NCBI GenBank assembly: GCA_014529385.2
Contig: CM043971.1
Span: 95,717,882-95,781,881 of the forward strand
Direction of reading: 5' to 3'
From: Adiantum capillus-veneris
Taxonomy: Eukaryota; Streptophyta; Polypodiopsida; Polypodiales; Pteridaceae
DNA length: 64,000 nt
The notes under the pieces are model-generated. The model was not told the origin of the DNA. It saw only the letters and a program-made list of their open reading frames with translations, and did not search any database. This document shows positions 10,143 to 20,975 of this stretch, piece after piece. The position numbers and the translations under genes are program-made. Each line of letters opens with the position of its first letter. Position 1 is the stretch's first letter.

Positions 10143-10260
10143 ATCTTACAAGCACTCTAACAAAAGCAGCCCGTGCCAAGGAATCCCTCTCAGCTCGTAG
10201 TGTTGCACACACAATATTCGATATAATGGGGCAACTATTAGTTCAGACTATGCAGTGGAA
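9412..10260 (-). pseudogene. Chaperonin-60 (plastid/bacterial type) pseudogene, 5' exons
   Basis: Read on the minus strand, spliced pieces appear in the order of the chaperonin-60 equatorial domain. AGVDKLEEEVSVTPGPKG, with NVVES and MTTAKE, lies at 9931-10035 with GT and AG at its ends. TKTNALARNGTTTSDII and QELIAEARVKV lie at 9690-9841. GANSIEISKGIEQTTKALV lies at about 9580-9670. SAVVEGMQF abuts the MITE at 9412. The ATP-binding loop (family: LGPKG) and the nucleotide motif (family: GDGTTT, here RNGTTT with Asp lost) are recognisable. An in-frame stop after TLSKLS and missing segments show it is dead. Introns are retained, so it decayed from a gene copy and not a processed transcript. A possible first exon at about 10140-10250 (RDSLARAAFVRVL) is less certain. 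Confidence 0.8.
10080..10141. repeat. (CT)n microsatellite
   Basis: About 60 bp of uninterrupted CT dinucleotide within what would be an intron of the chaperonin-60 relic. Confidence 0.95.
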
Positions 10261-10980
10261 AGCCAATTATAATCCGGAAGAGAGAAGCAAAGCAGGTAGC
10301 AGGCAGCATCATGTGGAAAGGACGATGGAAAGTCGCTTTCTTAGAGTCCACGTGACAACATACGGAAAAAAGAGACTTTCAACACCTTTCCCCAAAGCGG
10401 ATTTGACAAAAAGTGTCCAATCATACACAAAGGACAAGTGGAGTCTTACCATACATCGAGAAAATGGCAAAACCAAGCAAGACCCACATAAAAGAATGCA
10501 ATTGAACACTAGTTTCATACAAGGTATCCTCCCCTATGTCCATGCTTATGGTGTGGACCTATGGTTGCAACACATCGAGTGCTTGATTTAATTAAATAAC
10601 TTTTGCTCAAACTCTACCATATGAGTTGACAACAAGTCACTCTAAATGAAGTATGTAAATCCTATTAGTCCAAATGTAGGTCCATCACTTACTACCACTC
10701 CCTCTTCTTGATTTTTCATGGAGCTGCAACAATCAAACATCACATACATTCCCTATGACCCTCCTCCAAGGCTACTAGGGTCATAGTACTGGACCCTGCT
10801 AAGTACTATAGCTTTTTGAAAAAATATGTTTAAGATATTATCACTAGCTTAAAACTCAAAATTCAAACTAGATTTCAAGAAGAAAACTAGCTTAAAAAAT
10901 GAATGAAATTTAAATTACATTCTTTTTCTTGAGAACTAAAAAGTAGTTGCACTAGATGGTTGTGTGCCAACCTGATGAGG

Positions 10981-11041
<61 letters not shown>

Positions 11042-11460
11042 AAGGCATCACAAAAATGTTTACAGCATTTTTTAGAAATCTATGTCAAATTTCAGGCTTG
11101 TCTTGACAAAAGAATGTAAAGTACAGAGAGTGGGTATCCATTTGTCACAAACTAAACAACATGAAGACAAAGGAGACATTGTATACATTGTGTAGACATC
11201 CCTGTGTACATGACAATGAAAGAGATGTTGTAAGAACATGAAAATGAAAGAGAAATACACTCACAAAACAAAGTCACTCTATTCTGGAGACACCCTGGTA
11301 TACATGAGAGGTATACATGAGTAGGATCCCAATAATATATGTGAGACTTAGTGGGAGATACAGATGCTAATAAAACATTACTAAATCCCACTCTAGCAAT
11401 AGTCAAAACCACATTATACCATTGTTCAAAGTTACATACAAACTATTAACTTAAAGCACA
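10261..11460. other. No gene seen; second (CT)n tract
   Basis: No coding sequence is supported on either strand. A (CT)n run occupies about 10982-11039. It separates the chaperonin relic from the methyltransferase-like gene relic. Confidence 0.5.
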
Positions 11461-11798
11461 GTCATCATCTATGAAGAGATGCCTTCATCGAGGCCTATCT
11501 TTTGGACGACCATAATAACGTGGGTCCAATGTCATGCGTATCGCCTCCGCCTTGATGTATTCAGGTAATGCACTTCAATGAAACAAAATCCACACAAAAT
11601 TTCAATTCAACAAAACAACCATGGCCCATAAATTCATATGCAAAAAACCCTACAAGTGGTAATAGCAATTTTTATCCATGAATCATACAATGTGTTTGAA
11701 AGACAACAAAAAGATAATCAACCATAATTGTCCGCTAACATAACCCAAACAAAAGAAAAACCCCTTGAATGTCTTGTGGTAAGTCAAGAATGGGAATC

Positions 11799-12252
11799 TC
11801 ACAAATCATCAAAAGGGTTCCCACCCACGGGTTGGTCTCCGTCATCCACCACATCAATCAATGTGGTCGCATCCTCTCTCCCTCGCTTCCTTGGTCGAAG
11901 CAAGGGCTGCAAGTAAGCGGAAACAAGTGCCTCATCAAAATCTAGAGATGCATATGCAGGACCAGAGGCCAAACAACCTGTCAAAATCCCACATCCAAAC
12001 TCAAGGCAGAACCCCCTAGGATGACACAACAACTCAATAAATACATGCCACAAAAATATGGCTCTTCTATACAGACCCTCTCCATGGTGATCCAAAGTCC
12101 ATAAGGGTTCGACTTGAATCTGGTAAATAGTGGTGCATAGTGCTATCCATGGCACCCATCCCTAGTGCATGAAACAAAGAATCACTCTCTGCAATGTAAA
12201 GTGGTGGGGGTGGTCCGTGTCTGTGGACCAAGAATATAATAGAAGTGTCGCA
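11799..12252 (-). pseudogene. Methyltransferase-like terminal exon of the gene relic
   Basis: The exon follows a TTTCTTGTAG acceptor and begins CDTSIIFLVHRHGPPPPLYI, then LPDSSRTLMDFGSPWRGSV. A one-base frameshift near 12100 then shifts to RRAIFLWHVFIELLCHPRGF and CLEFGCGILTGCLASGPAYA, followed by SLDFDEALVSAYLQ. Glu-x-Gly-Cys-Gly-x-x-x-Gly, then an Asp-x-Asp about 20 residues on, is the arrangement of motif I and the acidic motif of Rossmann-fold S-adenosylmethionine methyltransferases. The tail is basic (RPRKRGRED), then acidic (DVVDDGDQPVGGNPFDDL) before the stop at 11799. No catalytic DPPY/NPPY-type motif is visible, so the substrate (DNA, RNA or protein) is unknown. Confidence 0.5.
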
Positions 12253-13161
12253 CTACAAGAAAACAAAAAATAAAATTTAAAAACTGCACATTCACGCTTG
12301 CTTCCCATGAAATTATCAGTAAAGATATCACCTCATGTCGCTCGCTAGATGACTCTACATATCCATAAGGTGCATGATGCAGAACCACCACACGTCGATG
12401 AATGATCAACTCCGATGCTTTGCAAAATCTCTCAACCCAAAGTATTGTGTCTCCTACAAGGATAAAAGCCATCAATGATTAAAATTGACCATATTAATGA
12501 CAATATCAATATCTAGGACCAATTTTTTCACCTACAAGAGGCGCCATCACAAGAAGCCACCCCGAGTCCGCCAAGGTACTATGACTCAAATGAATAGCTG
12601 ACCGTACATGATCCTATGTACATGTATCCCATGAAGGTTGAGGTGATGGTGAGTGTTGAAAACCTCCAAAAGGAAAGTCAACAAAGATAAAATCTGCAGC
12701 CCATGACACTGATCTACCACTCCCCCGATATGTAATCTCTATAGATCGAACTCTAATCATATGCTTGTGTACAAGAATCCATGATCTAGACTGCACACCG
12801 CTACAAAAATCCCCAGCAATCGCAATATAGCCACCAAGAAAAGCAACACACCTAGTATCACTGCAACCAAACTGCACAACAGGCTGAAGGGGCAATGATG
12901 CATAGACAAATTGTAGGTAACATCGCAATCTCTGTGTGCCCCCACTCTCTACTAGAACAAACACATATTCTATATAAATATGAGTAATATAATTGAGCTA
13001 TAACAACAAGACTCCAAAAAAAGCCAATATTATACCCACGATAGACGGCAGATCATCAATCGCATGGTCTGCAGTAGTAGATGCATTTTGATCCTTATCC
13101 AAAAACATTGTTGCTTAAATTTAGAAATAAATGTCAAAATAATTAAAATTATTAAAATTAT

Positions 13162-13343
13162 CAAAGTCTAGGATACATAGAAAGTGATAATGACGTCAAC
13201 TTACAAGTCCGAGTAGGTCGATGAGATGGTAGAGGATGAGAAGATGGATCAACAAAGTCTAGGATACATAGAAAGTGATAATGACATCAACTTACAAGTC
13301 CGAGCAGGTCGACGAGATAGTAGAGGCGGAGAAGACGGATCGG
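13162..13343. repeat. 91-bp tandem duplication at an exon-intron boundary
   Basis: CAAAGTCTAGGATACATAGA occurs at 13162 and again at 13253, and the following sequence is repeated with a few changes (GACGTCAACTTACAAGTCCG against GACATCAACTTACAAGTCCG). Each unit contains the splice donor of exon f (GTAAGTTG on the minus strand), so the donor is duplicated. Confidence 0.85.
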
Positions 13344-15622
13344 CAACATGTGTTGTTTTGGGTGGTGGAAGATCTGTGGATGCGGCTCCTCTAAACTTTA
13401 CATTATGCAATTCTCTCTCTCTAGAAAGGACATGGCCTCTATCCATGTAGATCCACCAAGGGAATTTCTCAAGCTCCCACTGCGAGAGTTGATGCATGGT
13501 TGGTGGATACATGCATCCCTCACCACTCTCAATGTGAGTCGAAGAACATGAAAGCACGGGTATCGCAACAGTGTGATGCATGGTCAAGAGGTGAGCAAAG
13601 TATCTACAAAATCCAGCAAAGAATTTTTGTAAACTCAAACAAGAATCCATACGCAGCATTAGAAGAAGCAAATATTATGATACAAATATCGTCAAACCAT
13701 TATCTACCTGTAAACTAGTCATTGAGAATCCATGAAACAATGGTCAATCCTCTTTAAAGATTGCAACTCTACGTCCTTTGTTTTGTTTTCCAAAGTCACC
13801 TCTAGAGGGAGTAAAAAAATTCCTTCCCTCAATCACAATCTCGGTGTAATACATATCCATGGTGCACGACGAAGGAATATCAATCCTTCGAGGCACATCC
13901 ACATAGTCCACAAGAAGCTTCTTAGATTTACCTAAGATCCTTTGCAAATCTCCCTCTCGTTTTAGCTACCTTTCACACCAAGCACACATAAATCATCAAA
14001 GGAGTAACTCAAACATCTACATATTCTTGGAGAAACCATTTTCATCAAGATACTCACCCTTGAAACTTGTGGTCTCCTTTCACCATGCAATAAGCAACAC
14101 GAGTGATTTTGCTTTCCTCTAGTAAGGACACTTATAAGTTTTATTTTTCTATGGAAGCATCATGTAGAGAAATCAAGTTAAGTTTCTCTAGAGTGGCCCA
14201 ACTATCTTCCCCCCATTGCAGGCTCATCACCCGATCAAACCAATCCTTCCCTAACCTTGGATCAACAATGTTGAGAATCTACCAAACAAGAACATTTGTC
14301 AATTAAAATCCCCTCTTACCATATATCAGAGAAAACACCAAGAGATGGTTATATACCTTCCCTACACTATCTGAATATTTTTAATAAAGATTATTCATGA
14401 TCTTAGTCTTTTTTTTTTCAAGTCCTCTTTAGAAATCAATGATTTCTTGCTCTTTAGCATAGTGTGTAGTTATTTTGACATTTGAAACTTCAAAATAGAC
14501 TTATACTTTTTTTTTTTAAAGATTCAAATAAAACATACAAAAAAGAGATGTAATGTCAAACACACTTACATAAAAAAGAAGCCTAGCTAGATATCTTTGT
14601 GCAAGCGGATGCCATGACTCCTCTTCCTTTGTGGTTCTCTTGCGCAAAGTGTCGATCAATTTTTGGTTATTCTTCGGTAGTGCACGAAGGTAATCCTCAT
14701 GATCTGAAGAGCAAATGTTTGAGGATTAATTTACCAAGTCATCTCGTAGATGAGATTAAACTAAAGCATGGGTGTTCATACTGATGAAAATATTAGTAAG
14801 CATGGGTGTTCATACTTCAATCATATAAAGTTTATCTACAAACAAGAATAAGCAGTGACTCTAGTTGTGGCTACAATGCTAGCTCCTCTTCATAATCCTT
14901 AGTTATGTCTTTCCAAAGTGGGTCCCATGTGTCAACAATATCATCTATTTTCAAAAATAAATGAGACTTCAAAAAATCATTAAACATTCTAAAGCAAAAG
15001 TAATATTTTCAATCCACAAAACTACTTTGAAACAACAATGATTACCTATCACCAATGTCTGTTCCTTGTGAATTGTTTGCAGTGAAACTATAAAGGCACC
15101 TTTTTCCTTTATGTAACCCTCTCTAGAAAAAGCAACTTTTAAACCAGAAACATCCGATCTAAGGACACATACGCCAACATAAGGAATGAGTCTACACAAA
15201 GGAACTAGAGGGCACTCAAAACAACTAAAACCCCTTGTGGTTTTGAGAATGTCCTCTCCTCTATCCATATGCAAATGACTATCATCCACATCATTAGAAG
15301 ATAGCCCAACTCCAGTGGGCAATATGAAATGGAACCATTTCCAAAGCTTCCTCTTGTCTAGCTATTTGAGCATCAATTTCATTCATTGACCCTAAGCCAA
15401 TGTCAGTACTCTTGCTCTCATCGCCAATTTGATCTTTTTTATCAAAGTCCTATGTGACTGCCACATCACTTCTTCGAGTTCCGGTGACGAGGGTGAAGTG
15501 TCATTTTTATTGTTGGATGAGGAACAGAGAGAAATTAGTGAAGTACTGTAATTATCAGGGAATATAAATGCTTCAAGCCGCTTAGAGAAACTAGAAGAGT
15601 TGATGCAACCTAAACAGGAATT

Positions 15623-16660
15623 TTGCTAGTGAAGAGAGAGTTAATTCAAAATATGTTGAGTACTGATTTGACACAAGGAGAAAGAAGGGAGTACCTAGCA
15701 ATGTTGGATAGGTTTCCAAGTCTTTTTATCACCTCATATAAGGAAATAAGGGGTTTTGTTGGGGATCCTGTGAAGATCAAGCTAGTTGAAGGGGCAAAGC
15801 CAATATGATAGAAATTAAGAAGGATGGGTAAAGAACATATGAATGCTTTAAACGAAGAAGTGGATAAACCGTTGGATGTAGGGTTCATTGTGCCAGTTGA
15901 TAATGCTAAATTGGTGAGCCCTGTAGTGGTCACTCCGAAGAAAGATGGGCGTTGGAGAGTTTGTGTTGATTATAGGCCATTGAATGCAATGAACAAGAAA
16001 TATCCTTACTCTTTGCCTTTAATTGATCAACTTCTAGATGTAGTGGCTGATTTTGAAAGATACAGTGTTTGTGATGGTTATTCAAGATATTTTTAGCTTA
16101 TCCTTGCTCCTGCAGACCGGAAAAAGACTACTTTTATCATATGGGGTTGTTTCTGCTTTTGCTGCCTTCCTTCTAGATTGACAAATGGGCTTGGAGCTTT
16201 TGAAAGGAAAGTGGATTGGGTCCTTACCCCGTTCCTTGGGAAGTTTGTCAAAGGGTTCATAGATGGTTTTTGTGTATACAGTTTAAGGAAAGCGCATGTT
16301 CAAAAACTTGAAATGACTTTTGCAAGGTATGATGAATGCGAGGGTCAGCTCAATCCTACGAAATGTCGTTTGGCAAAGCCACGGGTGAAGCTTCTTGGAC
16401 ATGTGATTTCAGAAAATGGGATTGAAGCAAATTCGGAGAAAGTGGAGGCTTTGTTGTTACTGTCATCTCCAAAAGATACGAGATAGTTGGCCACTTTTAT
16501 ACAGAAGGTTAAATATCTATTTCGTTTCATACCTTTGGCATCACAGCTATTGTATCCATTGTAGAAAACAGTTAAGAATGATCCCTTGGAATGGTCTCGT
16601 GATTGTGATGATGTTTTTGACAAAGTTAAAGAGGTTTTGAGTACGCTGCCCATTATGCAA
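15623..16660 (+). pseudogene. G1 copy 1 reverse transcriptase relic
   Basis: After a protease-RT linker (ELIQNMLSTDLTQGERREYL) the RT begins KLRRMGKEHMNALNEEVDK. It includes VSPVVVTPKKDGRWRVCVDY, PLIDQLLDVV, GAFERKVDWVLTPFLGKFVK, FIDGFCVYS and LLGHVISENGIEANSEKVEA. The catalytic Phe-x-Asp-Asp box reads FIDG here, so one catalytic Asp is lost. Stops occur after EGAKPI, after GYSRYF (where the family continues in frame) and after SPKDTR. It is the only G1 copy in the window in which the RT fingers-to-palm region, though dead, is present end to end. Confidence 0.85.
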
Positions 16661-17400
16661 GCCCTTGACTAGAAAAATGAGTTTTATGTTAACCCATCAG
16701 TAGGAGATGATGCCATTGGGGCCATGTTATTGAAAAAGGGAAAGGAATCTCAGTATCTGAAGCATGTTCATTATGCTAGGAGAGTGAAGACTCCTCATGA
16801 AAGAGATTTTTCTGAAATTGAATTAGTGATGACCATCATGGTTTATGCTTGCAGACGATTCAGGCACTACTTGCTGCAAAATTCATTTACCTTTCTCACT
16901 AGTTATTCATTGCTTCCCCAATTGTTCAATAATTCAAATATATCAAAAACTGATGAGATGGGTTATTGAACTTCAGGAGTTTCAGTTCACCTTTTGCATG
17001 GAAGAGAGTACTCGAGCTACACTGGAAGATTTACTCACTTATAAAGACACTCCTGTTTTGGTTAAAGAGGAAGTAGTGAAAAAGAACAAAGTCGAGACTC
17101 TTGCCATCTCTGATGCTTCACTGTTATACTTTGATGGTTCTTATGAAAGAAGTCATGATGCAGCTTCAGGAGGCATTGTCATATATGATGCACTAGGAAA
17201 GCTTGTAAGGAAGCAGGGGTTAAAACTTGATGCAAAGAGAAACAATGTTGCAGAATACATGGCTCTTGAAGGTGGTTTGCACATTTGCTTGCAGTTGGGG
17301 ATTAGACGCTTGCAGATCAAAGCAGATGCCTTGTTGGTTGTAAAGGAAGTATTGTGAGTATGGAAGAATAAGAACCTTAAACTGAAGAATTTATGCTTCA
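16661..17400 (+). pseudogene. G1 copy 1 tandem RNase H domains
   Basis: The first RNase H reads EFYVNPSVGDDAIGAMLLKK, YARRVKTPHERDFSEIELVM and FRHYLLQNSFTFLTSYSL, and then loses frame near 16960. The second is of the archaeal-like type found in Tat elements: LLYFDGSYERSHDAASGGIV, NNVAEYMALEGGLHICLQLG and QIKADALLVVKEVL, with the Asp-Gly, Glu and Asp positions of the active site visible. A stop replaces the Gly codon after KEVL at about 17355. RNase H removes the RNA strand during reverse transcription. Confidence 0.85.
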
Positions 17401-17437
17401 AAGTGAAAGTGTTGCTCAAAAATTTGAAGCATAGAGT

Positions 17438-18926
17438 TTGCAGCATATTGAAAGGTCTCAAAATGAGGAAGCTCATGATGCTGCCCAAGAAATCATCACT
17501 TGTGTGTTTGTGCTAAAGGCAGATGCTCCTTTATATCATGGGAGGAAAATGTTATCAAAGGAAGTGGATTTTCTATTGAGAGGTGTCCTACTTGAAGGTT
17601 TACAATCTTCCAAAAAGTATGCATTCATTACGAAAGCCAAGGAATACAAAATGCTTGATGATGTGTTGTACATGAAAGAAAGTGATTTGGTTTTGCATTG
17701 TGTGCCTTGGAAAGAAGATATTTGCAAGATTTTGGAAGAAAATCATGAAGGATCTTGTGGAGGCCATTTTACCATGAAGATCATGTTGCATAAAATTTTG
17801 CAAGAAGGCTATGTATGGCCAAGCATTCAGCGGGATGTTAATCATTGGTACAAGTCATGTTTACCTTGCGAGAAGATGGGAAAGAGAATTTTGAAACCCG
17901 AATTGCGACAAACAATTCTAGGTTTTGATGTGTTTGAAAAATGGGGTCTTGATGCTATTGGACCCTTACCTATGACTAGCAAAATAAATGCTTACATTTT
18001 GACAATAGTGGATTACTAGTCACAATGGGCAGAAGCCAAAGCTTTCAAACAGATTACCAGTAAGGAGATGGGAAAATTTGTTTATGAGCATATATGCTGC
18101 AAATTTGGTTTACCCCTAGAGCTACTTTTTGACAGAGGACCAAGATTTAGGAGAGCTGTTTGATTTCTTATGCAAAAAGCTCAATATACAGCATAGGTAC
18201 AATTCTCCTTATTACCCACAATGCAATGGTCTCAATGAGAGATTCAATGGAGAGTTGGTAAAGATCTTGACAAAAATGACTCAAGACACATGGGAAGACT
18301 TGGGATTCAGAGTTGCCATGTGCATTATGGGCCTACAAAACTGGTATCAAAGCGAGCACATGATTTTCTCCTTACCACTTGGTCTATGGAAAGGAAGCTT
18401 TATTGCCAATTGAAGTGGAAATTATTGCACTCAAGTTGTTGTCATTAAGAGATGAAGAGCAAGCAAATGCCTGGTATAAAAGGTTGTTGGATTTACAATG
18501 CTTACAATTGGACAGAGTTTTAGCTTTGAGCTACTATGAGGAAGTATCAAAGAAGGCTCAGCTAAAAGCCAATGAATGTGTAGAGGACAAGAAAATTGAA
18601 AAGGGTGATTTGGTGTTGCGATACAATAGTAAGCTAGACAATATCTTTTAGAAGAAGTTTCAAATTAAATGGGAAGGTCCTTTTACCATTGTGAACAATT
18701 TGATAGTGGCACATATCATTTGGCTGATTTGAGTGGCACACAACATAAATATCATGTTAATGGTTATAGAATAAAGAAATACTTGGCATGTTTGATGAAA
18801 ATTGTGACAGATCAGATGCTATCAATAGAGGAAGACAATGTGGAGACATCTGAGAATGTAAGTGAGGTTTCTAGGGATGAGATACATCAGCTGCTCACCC
18901 TAGGAACCTCTGCTTGTCATGAATGA
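17438..18926 (+). pseudogene. G1 copy 1 integrase and C-terminal tail
   Basis: A 193-residue frame (17438-18019) holds the zinc-binding domain: HEGSCGGHFTMKIMLHK with CLPCEKMG gives the HHCC pattern. It then holds the start of the catalytic core (WGLDAIGPLPMTSKINAYIL). A stop replaces a Leu/Ser codon in the TIVDY-S stretch. The core resumes out of frame with the second catalytic Asp region near 18125 and YSPYYPQCNGLNERFNGELV-like sequence (18195-18260). The C-terminal region reads LKANECVEDKKIEKGDLVLR and HVNGYRIKKYLACLMKIV (18379-18926), ending at the stop before the polypurine tract. Integrase inserts the cDNA; this copy is dead. Confidence 0.85.
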
Positions 18927-18934
18927 TCAAGTAG

Positions 18935-18946
18935 GCAAGGGGGGGT
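18935..18946 (+). promoter_or_regulatory. Polypurine tract of G1 copy 1
   Basis: AGGCAAGGGGGGG lies immediately before the LTR start TGTCAAGC. The same tract, inverted, precedes the 3' LTRs of the other two G1 copies. It primes plus-strand synthesis in LTR elements. Confidence 0.8.
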
Positions 18947-20189
18947 TGTCAAGCTATGTCAGGCATTTTTTGGATAAGCATGACTTCACTAAGTCATGCC
19001 AAAAATCTTGCCCACTAGCCTCATGTATATATGTGTACATAGCCCTGCAAGTTTTGGATGTGGCCTTGTAAAAATCAATGTACAAATGTGTGATTATCTC
19101 CAATCTTGAATGCTGATATTTTGGGTTGTTCAAGACTCCAAAACATGGTTTTTAATAAGTATTTTCAGCCATGCTTTATAGCTTGTGAGTCCGACTTGTA
19201 CATCATGAGTTAAGAGCATTCAAAACGAGCGGTCTCAACTTAGAAGGTGATTGCCGGTGCATGGGACAAGGGCAACTAGGCCAACTTGGGGGTCTAATAT
19301 TAGAAATTCTAAAGTTCTACATTTTGAAGATAGCCATGGTGATGGGCTTTGAGCCGTGTGTTACGATGCGTCATTCGGTGACCGGAGCAACAAGATACGC
19401 CTCGGGGAAAATTGTCTGAGAAGTCCTCTCATGCTTTGGGAGAAGCTGGGAATTTTTGGGGAAGTTGGGAAGCTTGGGGAGAGTTTCCATGTGGCATGGG
19501 AGTAATCCCACATGAGAAGAGGAAAGGGGAAAGTGGGGGGTATATAGGGTACTTTGGGTGCCCATTATGGTGTATCAAAGGTGAGAAGAGCTCTCTCAAG
19601 CCTTGGCTATGGGGGCTTGTGGCCTCATGGGGAAGGAAATGGTGCATTTTTTGAGTTCCCACTGCCTGAATAGGCGCCTAGCCACTTTTTTGGTCCACGG
19701 ACACCTGCCCCCACCTCATTCCTTGGTCAAAAGGTCACTAACAGCTCATTTTTCACCCAAAAGAGGCCAAAATTGAACCAATCAAAAGGGGCCTACAAAG
19801 AGAATCATGTCGGCTAAGAGGAGAGAGAAAATCCTTTGGGGTAAGAGCCAAAAAAAACCTTTTTAATAGCTGCAATTCTCTGCAGACCTGCATAGCTTCT
19901 AGAGAGCTCATTTTTTAGCAAGGAAAAGGACACCTCCATGTTCGAGCGGCCATAACTTCTCCATTTCTTCTCTATTTTTTTTCATATGGATACTCTACAA
20001 ACATCTCCACGATACAAGTTTTGTCATGATGTCCTTTGTTTCTCCTGATTTTGAGTGTGTTCTATGCTTGGAGGGTTTATCATAAATCTCTACAGGTGTT
20101 TTTGGTCGTGCAATAGTTTTTTGTTCCGACGGTGTAGCTCTTGCAAGGCTATAGAGGCATTCATTTTCCTTCTTGTTTGCATGCTAACA
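18947..20189 (+). repeat. G1 copy 1 3' LTR (1243 bp)
   Basis: It begins TGTCAAGCTATGTC and ends TTGTTTGCATGCTAACA at 20189. Start and end match the LTRs at 23062-24293, 37549-38804 and 44246-45491, all 1.23-1.26 kb. A TATA-like element (GTATATATG) at about 19024 is conserved in all four LTRs and is the likely promoter position. No matching 5' LTR exists for this copy. Confidence 0.9.
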
Positions 20190-20711
20190 GCGTGATAGAA
20201 AATGTGTTGCATATGTACCTTGCAATCACATCTACTTTGTGTTTTTTAGAGTCTTGGGTTGGACTCTATTGCCCCCCATGAGTTTGTGGATCAATCTGCA
20301 CTTACAAAAGTAGAGTCGTTTCACGCTTTGGAAGGTTCTCGGATAGCATCGTAGGTTATTGATTTTATGTGTTGACTCTTTTTGGAAAATGTACGGGCCA
20401 AATTTTTGGTGGACTATTTTGGAGAGGATCACCTAGAATTACGGCATATGTCGAGTATACAGTTTTATGAATGGTTCTAAAATCTAAATTTGTCTCCATC
20501 TTTTCACAAAATTTTGGTACTCAAAATAACATGCACGGAATAATTATTTTCTTTCACAATTGTTTCTCTTGGGCCAATTTACCCTCGGACTTGCTCGGGA
20601 TGTGTCTCATTTTGAATTTTTTTTCTTGGTGATTAGAAACCCCCGGACAAGTGTCCAATAGAAAACAAAAGTTTCCAATCAATAAGTCATAGTTGGTGCA
20701 TCCAAGAAAGC
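20190..20711. other. No gene seen
   Basis: Unique-looking sequence between the G1 LTR and the SINE target-site duplication, with no supported reading frame on either strand. Confidence 0.4.
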
Positions 20712-20722
20712 TTTTCATGGAG

Positions 20723-20964
20723 TTGTTTTTTAAATAGAGAGTACAGGAACTTTGAAACACACGCAAACACCATATGTACATTGGTGTCACGGTTAGGGAG
20801 AGAGGCATCCCATCACATGCACACACCCAACCCCCATGGTGGAGGCATATGGGAACAATTCCTAAGGACTTAGAACATGTCTTCAGGTCTCCAAGGGGGG
20901 ATTGAACCCATGACCTTAGGCACATAGGCTATGACTCTACCAACTGAGCTAGCGCCCATTGACG
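20723..20964 (-). mobile_element. tRNA-derived SINE with target-site duplication
   Basis: On the minus strand the element starts near GGGCGCTAGCTCAGTTGGTA (RNA polymerase III A box, about 20935-20955). GGTCATGGGTTCAATCC (B box, 20901-20915) follows, at tRNA-like spacing. A non-tRNA body and a tail ending in A-rich sequence follow. The flanks carry an 11-bp direct repeat TTTTCATGGAG (20712-20722 and 20965-20975), the target-site duplication of LINE-assisted retroposition. It is not a functional tRNA gene: the region between the boxes does not form a complete cloverleaf, and the 3' half diverges. Confidence 0.88.
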
Positions 20965-20975
20965 TTTTCATGGAG

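Larger units (their letters stand above)
11461..15469 (-). pseudogene. Multi-exon gene relic of unknown family with a methyltransferase-like C-terminus
   Basis: Minus-strand exons are bounded by GT/AG signals. (a) About 15469-15046, with DILKTTRGFSCFECPLVPLC and FSREGYIKEKGAFIVSLQT. (b) 14944 to about 14855, DIVDTWDPLWKDITKDYEEE. (c) 14703-14570, DHEDYLRALPKNNQKLIDTL to LARLLFY with GTAAGT. (d) 14278-14058, IVDPRLGKDWFDRVMSLQWG. (e) 13965-13708, LVDYVDVPRRIDIPSSCTMD. (f) 13603-13296, WELEKFPWWIYMDRGHVLSR. A short exon (AMFLDKDQNASTTADHAIDD) lies near 13040-13112. (g) 12954-12532, ending HLSHSTLADSGWLLVMAPLV. (h) 12453-12332, LWVERFCKASELIIHRRVVV. (i) 12252-11799. A last small exon (PEYIKAEAIRMTLDPRYYGR) may lie near 11560-11480. 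Stops in b, d, e and g and a frameshift in i make it a pseudogene. G1 copy 1 truncates it at about 15470. Confidence 0.6.
15470..20189 (+). mobile_element. Ty3/gypsy element, family G1 copy 1, 5'-truncated
   Basis: Protease-end, reverse transcriptase, two RNase H domains, integrase, polypurine tract and 3' LTR follow in order on the plus strand. The 5' end begins abruptly within the linker just before reverse transcriptase (SSGDEGEVSFLLLDEEQ), compared with the fuller copy at 37549-45491. No gag, primer site or 5' LTR is present. Many stops interrupt the polyprotein. The extra RNase H after the usual one places the family with dual-RNase-H plant gypsy elements (Tat lineage), by domain order rather than phylogeny. 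Confidence 0.9.

Noticed and set aside
9959-10591. A 210-residue plus-strand frame across a CT tract
   Set aside because: The middle is a Ser-Leu repeat from the microsatellite, and the coding evidence in this stretch (chaperonin-60 motifs) is on the minus strand.
12251-12263. CACTACAAGAAAA, which looks like the terminus of another CACTA element
   Set aside because: On the minus strand it is the polypyrimidine tract and AG acceptor of the methyltransferase-like exon; no partner terminus or duplication was found nearby.
20890-20957. A functional tRNA gene on the minus strand
   Set aside because: Good A and B boxes, but it is embedded in a longer body with an A-rich end and flanking 11-bp direct repeats, which is a SINE.
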